Part shown: one piece after another, positions 6,017 to 15,900 of the stretch
Numbering within the stretch: position 1 is the stretch's first letter
Layout: each line of letters begins with the position of its first letter
From: an uncultured Brevinema sp.
Lineage (GTDB): Bacteria > Spirochaetota > Brevinematia > Brevinematales > Brevinemataceae
DNA: 20,532 nt
Assembly: GCA_947036575.1 (NCBI GenBank)
Contig: CAMQSH010000017.1
Coordinates: 1-20,532 of the forward strand
Direction of reading: 5' to 3'
The notes under the pieces: generated by a model
Told to the model about the DNA's origin: nothing
Database searches by the model: none
The model's input: only the letters and a program-made list of their open reading frames with translations
Program-made: the position numbers and the translations under genes

Positions 6017-6774
6017 TGATAAATAGAAATGAATTAGTTACCCTCTTAGATTCTTGGTTAGAACCTAGTAAAATTAAAGATTATACTTTTAATGGCTTAC
6101 AATTTGAAGGAAAAAATAGTGTAACACATATAGGCTGTACTGTGGATGTATCCCTAGATACCCTCACAAAAGCTGCTGAATTAGGTGTGGATTTTTTGAT
6201 TACTCATCATGGATTAATATGGGGTGGTATTCAAAAAATAACTAGCTTTGATAAGAATCGTATTCAAGTATTATGCGATCATAATATTAATTTATATTGT
6301 TCCCATTTACCTTTAGATATTCACAAGACATTAGGGAATAATGCTTTATTAATAGAATTACTAAATGCAAAAAATACAGAAGAAGTTTTTTTTGATGTTG
6401 GTTATTATGCAGAAATCAATACGACATATCATCAATTAAAAAAAATAATTCAAGAACATATTTCAGAAAAAATTGTAGAAATGAATTTTGGACCAAATAA
6501 AATAGACAAAATAGCTATTTGTTCTGGAGGAGCTACCTTAGACTTGAAAGCTTTATTTGAAGCTAGTGATAAAGGAGTACAAACAATACTTAGTGGTGAA
6601 ACTAATAGTTTATACTATCATTATGCTAAAGAATTAAAAATGAATATTATTTGTGCTGGACATTATGCCACAGAAATTTTTGGTGTTAAAGCTGTAAGTA
6701 GAGAGATCCATAAAAAATATATAACTCAAAAAGATATAATTTATACTTTTATAGATATCCCTACAGGCTTCTAA
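6016..6774 (+). CDS. Nif3-like dinuclear metal-centre protein
   Basis: Member of the Nif3/YbgI family (annotated as GTP cyclohydrolase I type 2 homologue), a toroidal hexamer with a two-metal site and poorly defined function. All ligands are visible in their expected spacing: His64 and His65 (LITHHG), Asp101 (LPLDIH), His216 and Glu220 (AGHYATE), nearly identical in numbering to E. coli YbgI. At 252 residues it is the short form without the PII-like insert found in many Firmicutes homologues. The start codon overlaps the mltG stop (TAATG), so it is co-translated with mltG. It converges on the HU-like gene, with only 10 bases between the two stops and no visible hairpin there. Confidence 0.9.
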   Translation: MINRNELVTLLDSWLEPSKIKDYTFNGLQFEGKNSVTHIGCTVDVSLDTLTKAAELGVDFLITHHGLIWGGIQKITSFDKNRIQVLCDHNINLYCSHLPLDIHKTLGNNALLIELLNAKNTEEVFFDVGYYAEINTTYHQLKKIIQEHISEKIVEMNFGPNKIDKIAICSGGATLDLKALFEASDKGVQTILSGETNSLYYHYAKELKMNIICAGHYATEIFGVKAVSREIHKKYITQKDIIYTFIDIPTGF

Positions 6775-6784
6775 ACTTCTAAAT

Positions 6785-7099
6785 TTATTTTTTATCCATA
6801 GATCTAAGATGTCTTCCTACCTTAAAGTAGGGAGATTTTCTTGCTGGAACATTAACATTTTCATTAGTTTTAGGATTTCTAGCAATTCTAGCTTTACGTT
6901 GACGTACGCCAAAAGTACCAAATCCTCTAAGTTCAATACGCTCACTATCGCCTAGTTTTTCGATTTCTTGGCGTAATGTTTCTATAAATTTTGAAACAAT
7001 AATCGATGCTTGGTTTTTAGAAACATTTAATTCTAAAACTTCTCCGCTCTCACAGACAAGATCTACTAAGTCAGACTTAGTTAATTTGCTTTTACTCAT
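6785..7099 (-). CDS. HU/IHF-family DNA-binding protein
   Basis: Nucleoid protein that binds and bends DNA as a dimer. The HU fold is clear: helical part KLTKSDLVDLV at the start, then the signature RIELRGFGTFGVRQRKARI followed by ARNPKTNENVNVPARKSPYFKVG, including the Pro at the tip of the DNA-binding arm. I set the start at ATG 7099 and not the ATG at 7123, because AGGAG lies six bases before 7099; this gives 104 residues instead of 112. Slightly longer than HU of E. coli (90). It lies 66 bases after rpsT with no terminator between them, so it may be co-transcribed; a TATAAT-like box (7142-7147) lacks a partner -35. Confidence 0.9.
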   Translation of the reverse strand: MSKSKLTKSDLVDLVCESGEVLELNVSKNQASIIVSKFIETLRQEIEKLGDSERIELRGFGTFGVRQRKARIARNPKTNENVNVPARKSPYFKVGRHLRSMDKK

Positions 7100-7165
7100 A
7101 TCAAACTCCTGTCTATATGACATTTTGGGATGGACATGTTTATTATATAGAAATTAATTAATTTA

Positions 7166-7438
7166 TTAGTTATATGTTTTTTTAAACAAAACTTCCATAG
7201 AAGATTTAATTCTTGAAGATGTGTTTCTTGAAAGAACACCTTTTGCCCAAGCTTTATCAATTTGTTTTTTGAATTCATTCAATTGTACTTGTGCTGCAGT
7301 GAGTTCTAATGTTTTTGCTACTAATGTAGACATTGTATTTCTACGTAAATGTCTGATAAATGTTCTGATTGCTTTATTACGCATATATTTTTTTTCTGAT
7401 TGTTTTACACGTGTTTTAGCTGATTTAATATTAGGCAC
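7166..7438 (-). CDS. rpsT: 30S ribosomal protein S20
   Basis: Small-subunit protein binding 16S rRNA. The N terminus MPNIKSAKTRVKQSEKK, followed by the Arg-rich helix (RNKAIRTFIRHLRR) and the C-terminal GVLSRNTSSRIKS segment, is characteristic; 90 residues is typical. Translation starts with GTG, supported by a strong GGAGG ribosome site about six bases upstream. E. coli rpsT also uses a non-ATG start (UUG), which takes part in autoregulation; whether the GTG here does so is unknown. Promoter at 7468-7497; the HU gene follows. Confidence 0.96.
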   Translation of the reverse strand: MPNIKSAKTRVKQSEKKYMRNKAIRTFIRHLRRNTMSTLVAKTLELTAAQVQLNEFKKQIDKAWAKGVLSRNTSSRIKSSMEVLFKKTYN

Positions 7439-7467
7439 CGAGACCCTCCATTGTTTTTTATATTATC

Positions 7468-7497
7468 ATTATACTACATTATTCTATAAAAAGTCAA
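7468..7497 (-). promoter_or_regulatory. Promoter of rpsT
   Basis: On the minus strand, TTGACT (7492-7497) and perfect TATAAT (7468-7473) with an 18-base spacer, 30 bases before the GTG start. It lies in the gap between the 722-residue protein gene and rpsT. Confidence 0.75.
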
Positions 7498-7527
7498 TAC
7501 TTTACGAAATTTTCTCACTAACAACTT

Positions 7528-9696
7528 TTAGTTATTTTCCTTTTCTTTTTTTTCTTTCTCTTTTTTTAGTCTTCTACGTTCCCAAAAACTAAGTTTCTTT
7601 TCTTCTCTGATCTCTTTATCTTCTTCTTTCAATTTATCATCTTTCCTTTGAGTTTCTAATAATTCTGTTTCTACAGCTAATTTATTACTTAATTCTGTTT
7701 GTCTTATCTTTTCTTCTTCTATACTTTTTAATTCTTGCTCTCTAGCAATTTTTATTTGTTCGTTAAAATCATCTTCTATAGATAATATCTGATCTTTTTC
7801 AACATTTGGATCAATAAAAGATATTAAATGAATTCTTTCTTGAATTTTATTGTTTTCAAGTTGTTTTTGTTTAAAACTAGATTTAATTCCCATAAAACGA
7901 GCTCGCTTTTTTAACAAGCTTTGTTTAAATTGAATATTAGAGATAATTATATTTGTTCTATAAATTTCTCCCTCTGATAATTCTGAGAGAAAAAGTATAT
8001 TTTTTTTATCTATATTAATTAAGGGTAAAAGATCTACGGAAATATCGCTAATATTTTGTGAGGATATATTTTGAAATTCTATTGTCAATTCAATTACATT
8101 AGTTATATCAATATTACTAGTAATATATTTTTGTTCTAAAGGATATACACTTTTACTTTGTTTCCATTTCCCTATAAGATCTCCAACAGCAAGCATCCAT
8201 TCATAAGCTAAATAAGAACCTCTATTTCCAAACATTGCTCTATAAAAGTCCTTAATTCTTATCGTATTAACAGTATAATCATTGTATAAGCTAAGATTAT
8301 AATTTATCCAATTATCAACAGCAGAACTTTGACCTGATACTAAATTGTTATAATTCAAACAATAAGATAAAATGATTTTATCTTTATATTTATCTAATAT
8401 ATTATCTTTATTAATCATATTAAATTGTGTTGATAAATTTTTTATAGAAACTGACAAATCAAGAAAAACAAAATCCACCCCTGTAGCAAATGCCATATCT
8501 AAAAATCTAGGATTAGAACTTAACTCTTCTCCTGTAAAGATAAAAAATACAGGTTTATTTTTATCTTTACTATTTATTAATTCTCTAAAATAAGCTACAG
8601 CTTGATATTCTTTCCAAATACTAAAAGCTTCAGAAATGTTAGACAAAGAGCTTTTAAAGGTTTCTGAAAATTCTTGAAATAATTCTTCATGATATTCATC
8701 AAAAAACACTCTTGAAAAGCCAACGTAATCAATATTATTATCTTTCATATGATCTTCAAAAATTAATCTCAATTCTTCTTTTCGTTTTTGATCACTTAGT
8801 GAAATAATACTTCTATCTTGAACACTTTTTCCTACATTTCTTGATAACGTATAATTGTATTTACTATTATCCAAACTTTCCATTTCTAATGCTTGTATCC
8901 ATAAAGCAACATCTTGTCCTGTTTGTGAAAATGTTTTTGCTAATGATTTACTTTCTTTTAATTTTTCTATATCCCATGCACTATCATCTGTTTCAAAAAT
9001 TTTTGTAATAGCAGATGGCATTATAATTGCATCTGTGTTTAATAAGTCAAACCACTTGGTAATTTCTGAAAAACTTATTTCCTGACCATTTGTAGAAAGA
9101 ATTTTTCTTAATGATAATATTTCTTGTGCATCTAATCCTAAAAAAGCATAAGAATGTGGTAAAAAATATGCTGATTTTTCTGTAATAATAGTAATAGGAA
9201 TTTCTTGTTCTATAGCTTTATTAAAAAGGCTTGTTTCAAAAGTAACTTTCGCTATAATGGTACCTTCATATAAACTATCCTTTAAATATAATTCATATTC
9301 AAAAACATTTAATTCTTCATTAAAAATCATTTCAAATATTTCTTGATCAAAGATATTTTTTAATGACTCATTTTTTTCGTTATATATTTTTATAATAGGT
9401 ATAATATTGGTAGTTAATACCCCTCTTTCTTTATCTACAACACCTAATTTAAAATTTATTTTTTCATATTTATTATAAGTGACTTTATCACTTACAAAAA
9501 AAGTATATTGATCCTCTTGCATTTGAGTAGAAATTTTTTCTTTAGAAAACATTGTTATAGATGAGAAATCTGGAAAAGATTGTAACATTTCTTGATAACT
9601 TCTATTTGCAAAAGGTTTAAATAAAAATGGTGATATAATTAATATTAAAGATATTATGCTTAAGATAATAACAGATCTATTATTTTTCAGACTCAT
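7528..9696 (-). CDS. Membrane-anchored protein of unknown function, 722 residues
   Basis: I do not recognise a family. Seen: a short basic N terminus and one hydrophobic helix (about residues 8-27) consistent with an uncleaved anchor, so the bulk is probably periplasmic; a beta-rich part (about 55-180) reading like an immunoglobulin-type or MG-type domain; a central alpha/beta region (about 185-470) with recurrent short hydrophobic strands such as DAIIMPSAI, IDYVGFSRVFFDEYHEE, KPVFFIF and VDFVFLDLS, faintly like a TIM-barrel glycosidase; a second beta-rich part (about 530-610); and a C-terminal tail of about 90 residues very rich in Glu, Lys and Arg, probably coiled coil or disordered. Start ATG has AGAGGTG five bases upstream. 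The gene overlaps the preceding small membrane protein gene by 17 bases, so the two are co-translated. Enzyme activity is speculation; no catalytic motif can be named. Confidence 0.7.
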   Translation of the reverse strand: MSLKNNRSVIILSIISLILIISPFLFKPFANRSYQEMLQSFPDFSSITMFSKEKISTQMQEDQYTFFVSDKVTYNKYEKINFKLGVVDKERGVLTTNIIPIIKIYNEKNESLKNIFDQEIFEMIFNEELNVFEYELYLKDSLYEGTIIAKVTFETSLFNKAIEQEIPITIITEKSAYFLPHSYAFLGLDAQEILSLRKILSTNGQEISFSEITKWFDLLNTDAIIMPSAITKIFETDDSAWDIEKLKESKSLAKTFSQTGQDVALWIQALEMESLDNSKYNYTLSRNVGKSVQDRSIISLSDQKRKEELRLIFEDHMKDNNIDYVGFSRVFFDEYHEELFQEFSETFKSSLSNISEAFSIWKEYQAVAYFRELINSKDKNKPVFFIFTGEELSSNPRFLDMAFATGVDFVFLDLSVSIKNLSTQFNMINKDNILDKYKDKIILSYCLNYNNLVSGQSSAVDNWINYNLSLYNDYTVNTIRIKDFYRAMFGNRGSYLAYEWMLAVGDLIGKWKQSKSVYPLEQKYITSNIDITNVIELTIEFQNISSQNISDISVDLLPLINIDKKNILFLSELSEGEIYRTNIIISNIQFKQSLLKKRARFMGIKSSFKQKQLENNKIQERIHLISFIDPNVEKDQILSIEDDFNEQIKIAREQELKSIEEEKIRQTELSNKLAVETELLETQRKDDKLKEEDKEIREEKKLSFWERRRLKKEKEKKEKENN

Positions 9697-9907
9697 GGTT
9701 CACCTCTTTTTTATTTAATCGCTCAAAAAATTTTGTAATAGGAATCACCACTAAAAAAGAAATTACGATATTAAAAACTATAACTATTATTATTATATGT
9801 ATATATGATATTAAATAACTATACAATACAAAAAACAAAGCCATTGACGACAAGGATGTTGCTATAGTATATAAACTTAAACCTAAAGCACTGAAAAAAA
9901 ATGGCAT
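9680..9907 (-). CDS. Small two-helix membrane protein of unknown function
   Basis: A 75-residue protein that is almost wholly hydrophobic up to residue 57, best read as two transmembrane helices (about 5-32 and 35-58), followed by a basic and acidic tail (FFERLNKKEVNHESEK). The start ATG is preceded by AGGAG at seven bases, which supports real translation. Its 3' end overlaps the start of the 722-residue protein gene by 17 bases in another frame, pointing to a coupled pair that may form a membrane complex. No homologue recognised. Confidence 0.7.
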   Translation of the reverse strand: MPFFFSALGLSLYTIATSLSSMALFFVLYSYLISYIHIIIIVIVFNIVISFLVVIPITKFFERLNKKEVNHESEK

Positions 9908-9948
9908 TCTAAAACTCCTAGTATTGGATAAAATTTTCTTTATAACTC

Positions 9949-9978
9949 TTTACAAATTGTTTATAATTCTATTATAAT
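9949..9978 (+). promoter_or_regulatory. Promoter of mnmG
   Basis: TTTACA (9949-9954) and perfect TATAAT (9973-9978) with an 18-base spacer, in the 124-base divergent region before mnmG. A second TATAAT (9992-9997) lacks a good -35 partner. Confidence 0.6.
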
Positions 9979-10031
9979 ATATTTCGTATTCTATAATCGG
10001 AACTATGTAAATAAACTGAAAGGATTTTTTA

Positions 10032-12020
10032 GTGCTAAACAATCAAAAATGGGATGTTATTGTTGTTGGTGGAGGTCATGCTGGTATCGAAGCATCTCAC
10101 GCCTCTGCTCGTATGGGTGCAAAGACATTACTCTTAACTTCAAACATCGATTTACTAGGTCATATGTCCTGCAATCCTTCTATTGGTGGTATTGGTAAAG
10201 GTCAACTCGTAAAAGAGATAGATGCTCTTGGTGGTTTGATGGGTATCGTTGCCGATCAAACTAGTTTACAATTTCGTCGCCTAAATACCAAAAAAGGTCC
10301 TGCTGTTCGTTCTTCTCGTTCTCAAGCTGATAAAGTAGCTTATCGATCATTAATGCAAAAACTAATGTTTCAACAAGAAAATCTTACTATTATTCAAGAA
10401 GATATTCGTGATATCATTGTATCTAAAGATACTATTATTGGCGTGATTGGTCAACTAGGACAAGAGTTCTATGCTAAATCTATTGTTATCACACCAGGTA
10501 CTTTTTTGGATGGACTTATCCGTATTGGTGATTTTTCTACTCCATCAGGTCGTATGGGTGAAGGCTCATCTATTGCCCTTGCTCGTCGTATTAAAGATCT
10601 TGGCTTCAAAACACCTCGATTCAAAACGGGTACACCTCCTCGCTTGGACAGAAGAACAATAGACTTCTCCAAAACCGATGCTCATGCTGGAGATGTACTT
10701 CCAAGACCATTTTCTTTTAGAACAGATTTTGAAACCTTTAATCCTTCTCAAGAATTTTGTTACCTTACCCATACTTCAGAATTAACTCATCAAATCATCA
10801 AAGATAATATTCACAAAGCACCTATGTATTCTGGAGATGTAGACGCCACTGGTGTTCGTTATTGTCCCTCTATAGAAGATAAAGTGATGAAATTTCCCGA
10901 TCACGCACGCCATCATGTTTTTTTAGAACCAGAAAGTTTTTACACAGGAGAAATTTATCCTAATGGACTTTCTAATGCTCTCCCTATAGATGTTCAAAAA
11001 GAATTATTACGCAGTATTCCTGGATTAGAAAATGCAGTAATGACTAGACCTGCTTATGCTATAGAACATGATTATATAGATCCTACAGAACTTACCCCTT
11101 GGCTAGAAACTAAAAAGATCAAAAACTTATTTCTTGCTGGACAAATCAATGGTACAACAGGTTATGAAGAAGCTGCAGCTTTGGGGATGATTGCAGGAAT
11201 TAATGCAGCTCTTAAAGCCGGAGATAGTGATCCTTTTATTCTTAGTCGAATGGAAAGTTATATTGGAGTCATGATAGATGATCTCACCACGCTCGGTACT
11301 ATAGAGCCTTATAGAATGTTCACCTCTCGTGTTGAGTATCGATTGATTATCAGAGAAGACAATGCTGATGCTCGCTTGACACCTTTGGGCTACAAACTAG
11401 GGATCATTGACAAAGAAACATTTGATAACTGTCAAAACAAATATGCTAAAGTACAAAATAGTTTAGAATTTTTAGATAATACTTTTGTGACTCCCTCAGA
11501 AAAGCTCCACATTATTTATAAAGAATTAAATACTTCTATCCCATCAAAAAGTCTTTCCTTAACAGAATTATTAAGAAGACCTGAAGTCACTCTAGAAAAC
11601 ATGCGTAAAGTATTACCACAAAAAGATATTAATATCCCTGAACTCAATTATTTGGAAGAAGAACAAGTTTCTATAGAAGTCAAATACAAAGGCTATATAG
11701 ATGATGAACTCAACAGGATTTCCCAGCTAAAAAACATAGATGATATGGTTATCCCTGAAGATATGCCTTATGATAGAATATCAGGATTAAGACTAGAAGA
11801 AATAGAAAAATTATCTCAATTACGTCCTCATACCCTTGGACAAATATCTCGTATCCCTGGTATTAGACCTGCTGCTATTCATATTATTTCTCTTATACTA
11901 AAATTTAAGGGAGAAAAAGGAATGAATGAAAATGCAATCAATGCTCCTACTTGGGGACATAGCTCTAGTGAATATCAAAAAGACTTAAAATCAGATCAAA
12001 AACCAGACAATAAATCCTAA
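10032..12020 (+). CDS. mnmG: tRNA uridine-5-carboxymethylaminomethyl modification enzyme MnmG (GidA)
   Basis: FAD-dependent enzyme that, with MnmE, makes the cmnm5 group on wobble uridine 34 of several tRNAs. The FAD-binding GGGHAG (13-18) opens the protein; the conserved NPSIGGIGKGQLVKEID, LNTKKGPAVRSSRSQADK, TGTPPRLDRR and GTTGYEEAAALG segments follow in order, and the C-terminal helical domain ends with SRIPGIRPAAIHII. At 662 residues it is about 30 longer than usual because of a polar tail (KGMNENAINAPTWGHSSS onward). Start is GTG, with AAAGGA eight bases upstream. Monocistronic, with its own promoter and a strong terminator; mnmE is not in the window. Confidence 0.97.
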   Translation: MLNNQKWDVIVVGGGHAGIEASHASARMGAKTLLLTSNIDLLGHMSCNPSIGGIGKGQLVKEIDALGGLMGIVADQTSLQFRRLNTKKGPAVRSSRSQADKVAYRSLMQKLMFQQENLTIIQEDIRDIIVSKDTIIGVIGQLGQEFYAKSIVITPGTFLDGLIRIGDFSTPSGRMGEGSSIALARRIKDLGFKTPRFKTGTPPRLDRRTIDFSKTDAHAGDVLPRPFSFRTDFETFNPSQEFCYLTHTSELTHQIIKDNIHKAPMYSGDVDATGVRYCPSIEDKVMKFPDHARHHVFLEPESFYTGEIYPNGLSNALPIDVQKELLRSIPGLENAVMTRPAYAIEHDYIDPTELTPWLETKKIKNLFLAGQINGTTGYEEAAALGMIAGINAALKAGDSDPFILSRMESYIGVMIDDLTTLGTIEPYRMFTSRVEYRLIIREDNADARLTPLGYKLGIIDKETFDNCQNKYAKVQNSLEFLDNTFVTPSEKLHIIYKELNTSIPSKSLSLTELLRRPEVTLENMRKVLPQKDINIPELNYLEEEQVSIEVKYKGYIDDELNRISQLKNIDDMVIPEDMPYDRISGLRLEEIEKLSQLRPHTLGQISRIPGIRPAAIHIISLILKFKGEKGMNENAINAPTWGHSSSEYQKDLKSDQKPDNKS

Positions 12021-12022
12021 AT

Positions 12023-12053
12023 AAAAAAAGACCATCTTTGAGATGGTCTTTTT
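12023..12053 (+). terminator. Rho-independent terminator after mnmG, probably bidirectional
   Basis: A 13-bp perfect inverted repeat (12025-12037 with 12041-12053), loop TTG, with A and T runs forming the base of the stem. It begins a few bases past the mnmG stop. The converging pdxJ gene ends at 12125, and the A run would give a T tail on that strand too. Confidence 0.88.
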
Positions 12054-12124
12054 AATGAAAATGTTTAGTATAAATAATGTCTATTATTTTTGTGATAATA
12101 ATATTATACTTATAATATCATTAT

Positions 12125-12847
12125 TTAAGATATTAAATGAAGCATATCTCTAACAGCTCTATCAAGACCCACAAAAACAGCTCTTGAAATAATAGCATGT
12201 CCTATATTGAGGGTGTGTATTTCGGGAATAGAAGCTATCATTGCTGTATTTTCATAATGAAGTCCATGACCTGCGTTGACTTGTAAGCCTAGAGAATGAG
12301 CATAATGACTAGCATGTTTTAATTCTTCAAATATTCTTTCTTGATCTTGATCTGTAATTGCATCAGCAAATCCACCTGTATGTAATTCCACAATATCCAC
12401 ACCCAGTTCACTTGCTAATTTGATACTACTATCATCATGATTAATAAAAAGACTTACTTTGATATTTCTACTTTGAGCTTTGATAACAAAATCATCTAAT
12501 TTATCTTGTGATGCAAAAATATCCAAACCACCTTCTGTCGTTAGCTCTTCTCGTTTTTCAGGGACTATACACACTTCTTCAGGACAAAGATCCAAAGCAA
12601 CATTAATAATATCATCATAGAGAGCCATTTCCATATTCAAAGGCAAAGAACAAGCTTCTCTGATAAGATAGACATCTCTTTTTTGAATATGGCGTTGATC
12701 TTCTCTCGGATGAATAGTGAGATTGTGAGCCCCTGCATTTTGTGCTATATAAGCTGCCTGTAAAGGTTCTGGGTAAGTAGTACCCCGAGCTTGTCTTAAT
12801 GTAGCTACATGATCAATATTAACGCCTAATTTTTTTTTAATAAACAT
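12125..12847 (-). CDS. pdxJ: Pyridoxine 5'-phosphate synthase PdxJ
   Basis: Cytoplasmic TIM-barrel enzyme that joins 1-deoxyxylulose 5-phosphate and 3-amino-2-oxopropyl phosphate to give pyridoxine 5'-phosphate, the last ring-forming step of the DXP-dependent vitamin B6 route. Motifs: GVNIDHVATLRQARG near the N terminus, LTIHPREDQRHI, ELHTGGFA, VNAGHGLHYEN and NIGHAIISRAVFVGLDRAV at the end. I place the start at ATG 12847, not at the TTG at 12859, because GGAGGG sits just before the ATG and would otherwise be inside the gene; this gives 240 residues, normal for PdxJ. No other B6 gene (pdxA, pdxB) is nearby. Confidence 0.95.
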   Translation of the reverse strand: MFIKKKLGVNIDHVATLRQARGTTYPEPLQAAYIAQNAGAHNLTIHPREDQRHIQKRDVYLIREACSLPLNMEMALYDDIINVALDLCPEEVCIVPEKREELTTEGGLDIFASQDKLDDFVIKAQSRNIKVSLFINHDDSSIKLASELGVDIVELHTGGFADAITDQDQERIFEELKHASHYAHSLGLQVNAGHGLHYENTAMIASIPEIHTLNIGHAIISRAVFVGLDRAVRDMLHLIS

Positions 12848-12877
12848 CTTACCCTCCAAGAAATGGATTACTTTAAA

Positions 12878-12906
12878 AGTGTAACATAAGATAAAAATAT
12901 AAGCAA
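12878..12906 (-). promoter_or_regulatory. Possible promoter of pdxJ
   Basis: On the minus strand, TTGCTT (12901-12906), 17 bases and TACACT (12878-12883), with TG at the extended -10 position. It lies 31 bases before the pdxJ ATG. The -10 is a weak match. Confidence 0.45.
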
Positions 12907-12938
12907 ATTATTATATTATTTACTACAAATATCAAACT

Positions 12939-12973
12939 AAAATGAGTTGTCTCATATAGAAACAACTCATTTT
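12939..12973 (-). terminator. Terminator of the RND pump gene
   Basis: A perfect 12-bp inverted repeat (12939-12950 with 12962-12973) with an 11-base loop, five bases beyond the stop of the RND gene. The T tail on the minus strand is short (TTTT within the stem, then AGTTTG), so it is a weaker terminator than the others. Confidence 0.65.
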
Positions 12974-12978
12974 ATATT

Positions 12979-15900
12979 TTATCTAGCTTCTCTTATAGGA
13001 ATTCTTTTTCTAATACCGGCATATAAAGTCGGAACAATAAATAAAGTAAAGATCATAGAAAGTACCAAACCACCTATCATAGATGTAGCCAAAGCAGCAT
13101 AGGTAACTTCTCCATCGCCTAAACCCATTGCCATAGGAAGCATTCCGCAAACCGTCGTTAATGTAGTCATACACACTGGTCTAAATCTTCTAAGTCCTGT
13201 TTTTAGAGCAGCTTCATCAGGCTCTAAACCTTGATGTAATAAAAGATTCATATAGTCAACAAGAACGATTCCATTATTAATAACAATACCAACTAGAATA
13301 ACCATTCCTATCATAGAGTAAACATTTAAAGAAATATCTGTCAACCATAATAATAGCATAGAGCCTACCGCTCCAAAGGGAACAGAAATCATAATCACTA
13401 AAGGTGCTATATAAGATTCAAATAATGCTGCCATTAAAGAATAAACAATAAACATCGCTAATAAAAATGCCATTATCATCGCATAAGTACTTTTTTTACC
13501 ATCTTCATAATCACCTCTAAAAACAATACGTGTTCCTACAGGGATAAAGACATTCTCATTAATTTTTTTTATTAAACCATCAACAACACCAGTAACGTCT
13601 TTTGCATAGTCACTAGGTACTGAGGCTCTAATATTTACCATTCTGGTAGAATCTGAACGCCTGATATCCCTAGGTCCATCTTGCATTACTATATCTACCA
13701 ATTCTCTTAGGGGTACACTTTTTCCATTTTTCAGTGTCACTCTTAAACTTCTTAGATTTTCTATAGATAGTCTATCTTGTTCTCTAACTCTAATTCTAAT
13801 ATCAATAGTATTCCCTCCAACACTTGATATAGTCCCAGAATTTACACCACCAAAAGAAGTCCTAATAACACTAAATAATTCTCTAGGGCTGATTCCTGCT
13901 CGTGCTAATGATACTCTATCTGGTTTTAAAACAATTTCTGTAACCGCATCATCTGACGTGTTTCTTGGATTTTTTATACAAGGAAGTGTTTCTAATAATG
14001 CAATAATATCTTCTGAAAGTTTATGAGATTTTTCCATATCATTTCCTAGTATTTGGAGATTAAGCGATTCTCCACCACTACCACCTCTCCACATTCCTGT
14101 AGATATATAATTCTTCACAGGATATTTTGCTAAAATAGGTCTAAGTTCATCAGCAATAGTAGGAACATCCGTAGCCCTTTCATCTCTAGGAACAAGAGTA
14201 ATTCGTATTCGAGCTCTATGTTCTAGTACAGCAGAAGCACTTTGCCAACTTAGTTTTACTTGTAAACTTAATAAAGTAGCTCTATCACCTAATTGAGCTC
14301 TAATATCATTTAAAATTTGTCTCGACATTTTTTCATTTTGTTCATATCTAGTACCTAAAGGATAAGTAAGACTAATAGAGATTTGACCCTCATCACTAGT
14401 TGGCATATATTCTTGACCCATTATCTTTGATAAAACAATACCTGTTAATAATACAAATAAAAGAGAAAATCCTATTAATTTTTTCTTATGGCGCATACAT
14501 ACTTCTAACATATTATAATAAGAACTATCCATAGCATCTAATATTTTATTATTCCAAGAGTTTGATTTTATGTCATTGTGTGTTAAAGTACAAGGAACTT
14601 CTTTAATAACTAAAGAACACAACATAGGGATCAAAGTTACAGAAATCATCAATGATGCTAATAAACCTACAACTATTGTAACAACTAGATCTTTAAATAA
14701 CTGAGCCTCTCTCCCTTCTAAAAATAATATAGGAGCAAAGACTGCAATCGTTGTAAAAGTTGATGCTGTAATAGCCAAAAACACTTCTTGTGTTCCCTTT
14801 ATTGCAGAACTATATTTACCATAACCTTCATCTTTGTATCTAAAAATATTTTCTAAGACCACTATTGACGAATCAACCATCATCCCTATCGCTAGTGTTA
14901 AACCTGCTAAAGAAATAGTATTAAAACTTAAGCCAGTAAAGTACATAGCAATTAAAGTAATAATTATAGAAGTAGGAATAGAAACAAAAACAACTAATAA
15001 AGATCTCCAATCCCATAAATAAAAGAAAATAATTAATAAAGCAAATAAACCACCTTGCAAAGCAGAATTAATAACACTTTTTAAAGATCTATCAATTTCA
15101 CTAGCAGAGCTATACATTTCTAACACTGAAACATTTGGAGGAAGCTGTCTTCCTAATTCATCAAGATATTTATAAACTCTTTTTGCCACTTCAACAGTAT
15201 TAGCTTCCGAGGTTTTAGTAATTTCTAAAATCACAGAACTCCGTCCTGTTTTGACAGGGGTTTCATCTTCAAGACCTGGTGCTGCAATAAAAGTCAAACC
15301 ATTATCTTCATTCGAGCCATAAGTTATTTCTGCAATATCTTTAAGAAAGATGGGTATACCACCTCTATAAGCAATTACAATATTACGAAATCCTTCTAAA
15401 GTATCTATTTCTCCATCAACACGAACTCCAAATTTGTAAACGCCTTGAGAGACACTACCCCCAGCTGAAGAAAAATTATTAGCAGAAATAACTCCTGACA
15501 TCACTTCTGTACTAATATTATAAGCTTGTAATCTATTTTGAATTAATTCTACATGGACTTCTGTTTGAATACCACCTGAAACCTTAACTTCACCCACGCC
15601 AGGAATTTGTTCTAAGTTTTTTTTAACTCTATGTTCTGCAAAATCATACGCAGTAGCAGGGTCATCGATACCGACAATCACAAATCCCATAATAGGAGAA
15701 TCATCACTAGAAAATTTATATATTTTTGTATTTCCAACATCATCAGGAAAAGTAGATTTAGCAATATCTATTTTTTCACGAACATCAAAAATAGCATCAT
15801 CTAAATTAGAGCCCCACTCATATTCTAAACGAACAGAAGAACTCCCTTCTCTAGAAGTCGAGGTTATTTTTTTGATTCCATCAAGCGTAGACAAAGCTCC

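Noticed and set aside
6772..6787. Terminator between the convergent Nif3-like and HU-like genes
   Set aside because: Only about 10 bases lie between the stops and no hairpin can be drawn with flanking bases.
7096..7278. Small minus-strand open frame overlapping the rpsT 3' end and the HU start
   Set aside because: It is an out-of-frame shadow of rpsT and the spacer, with no ribosome site.
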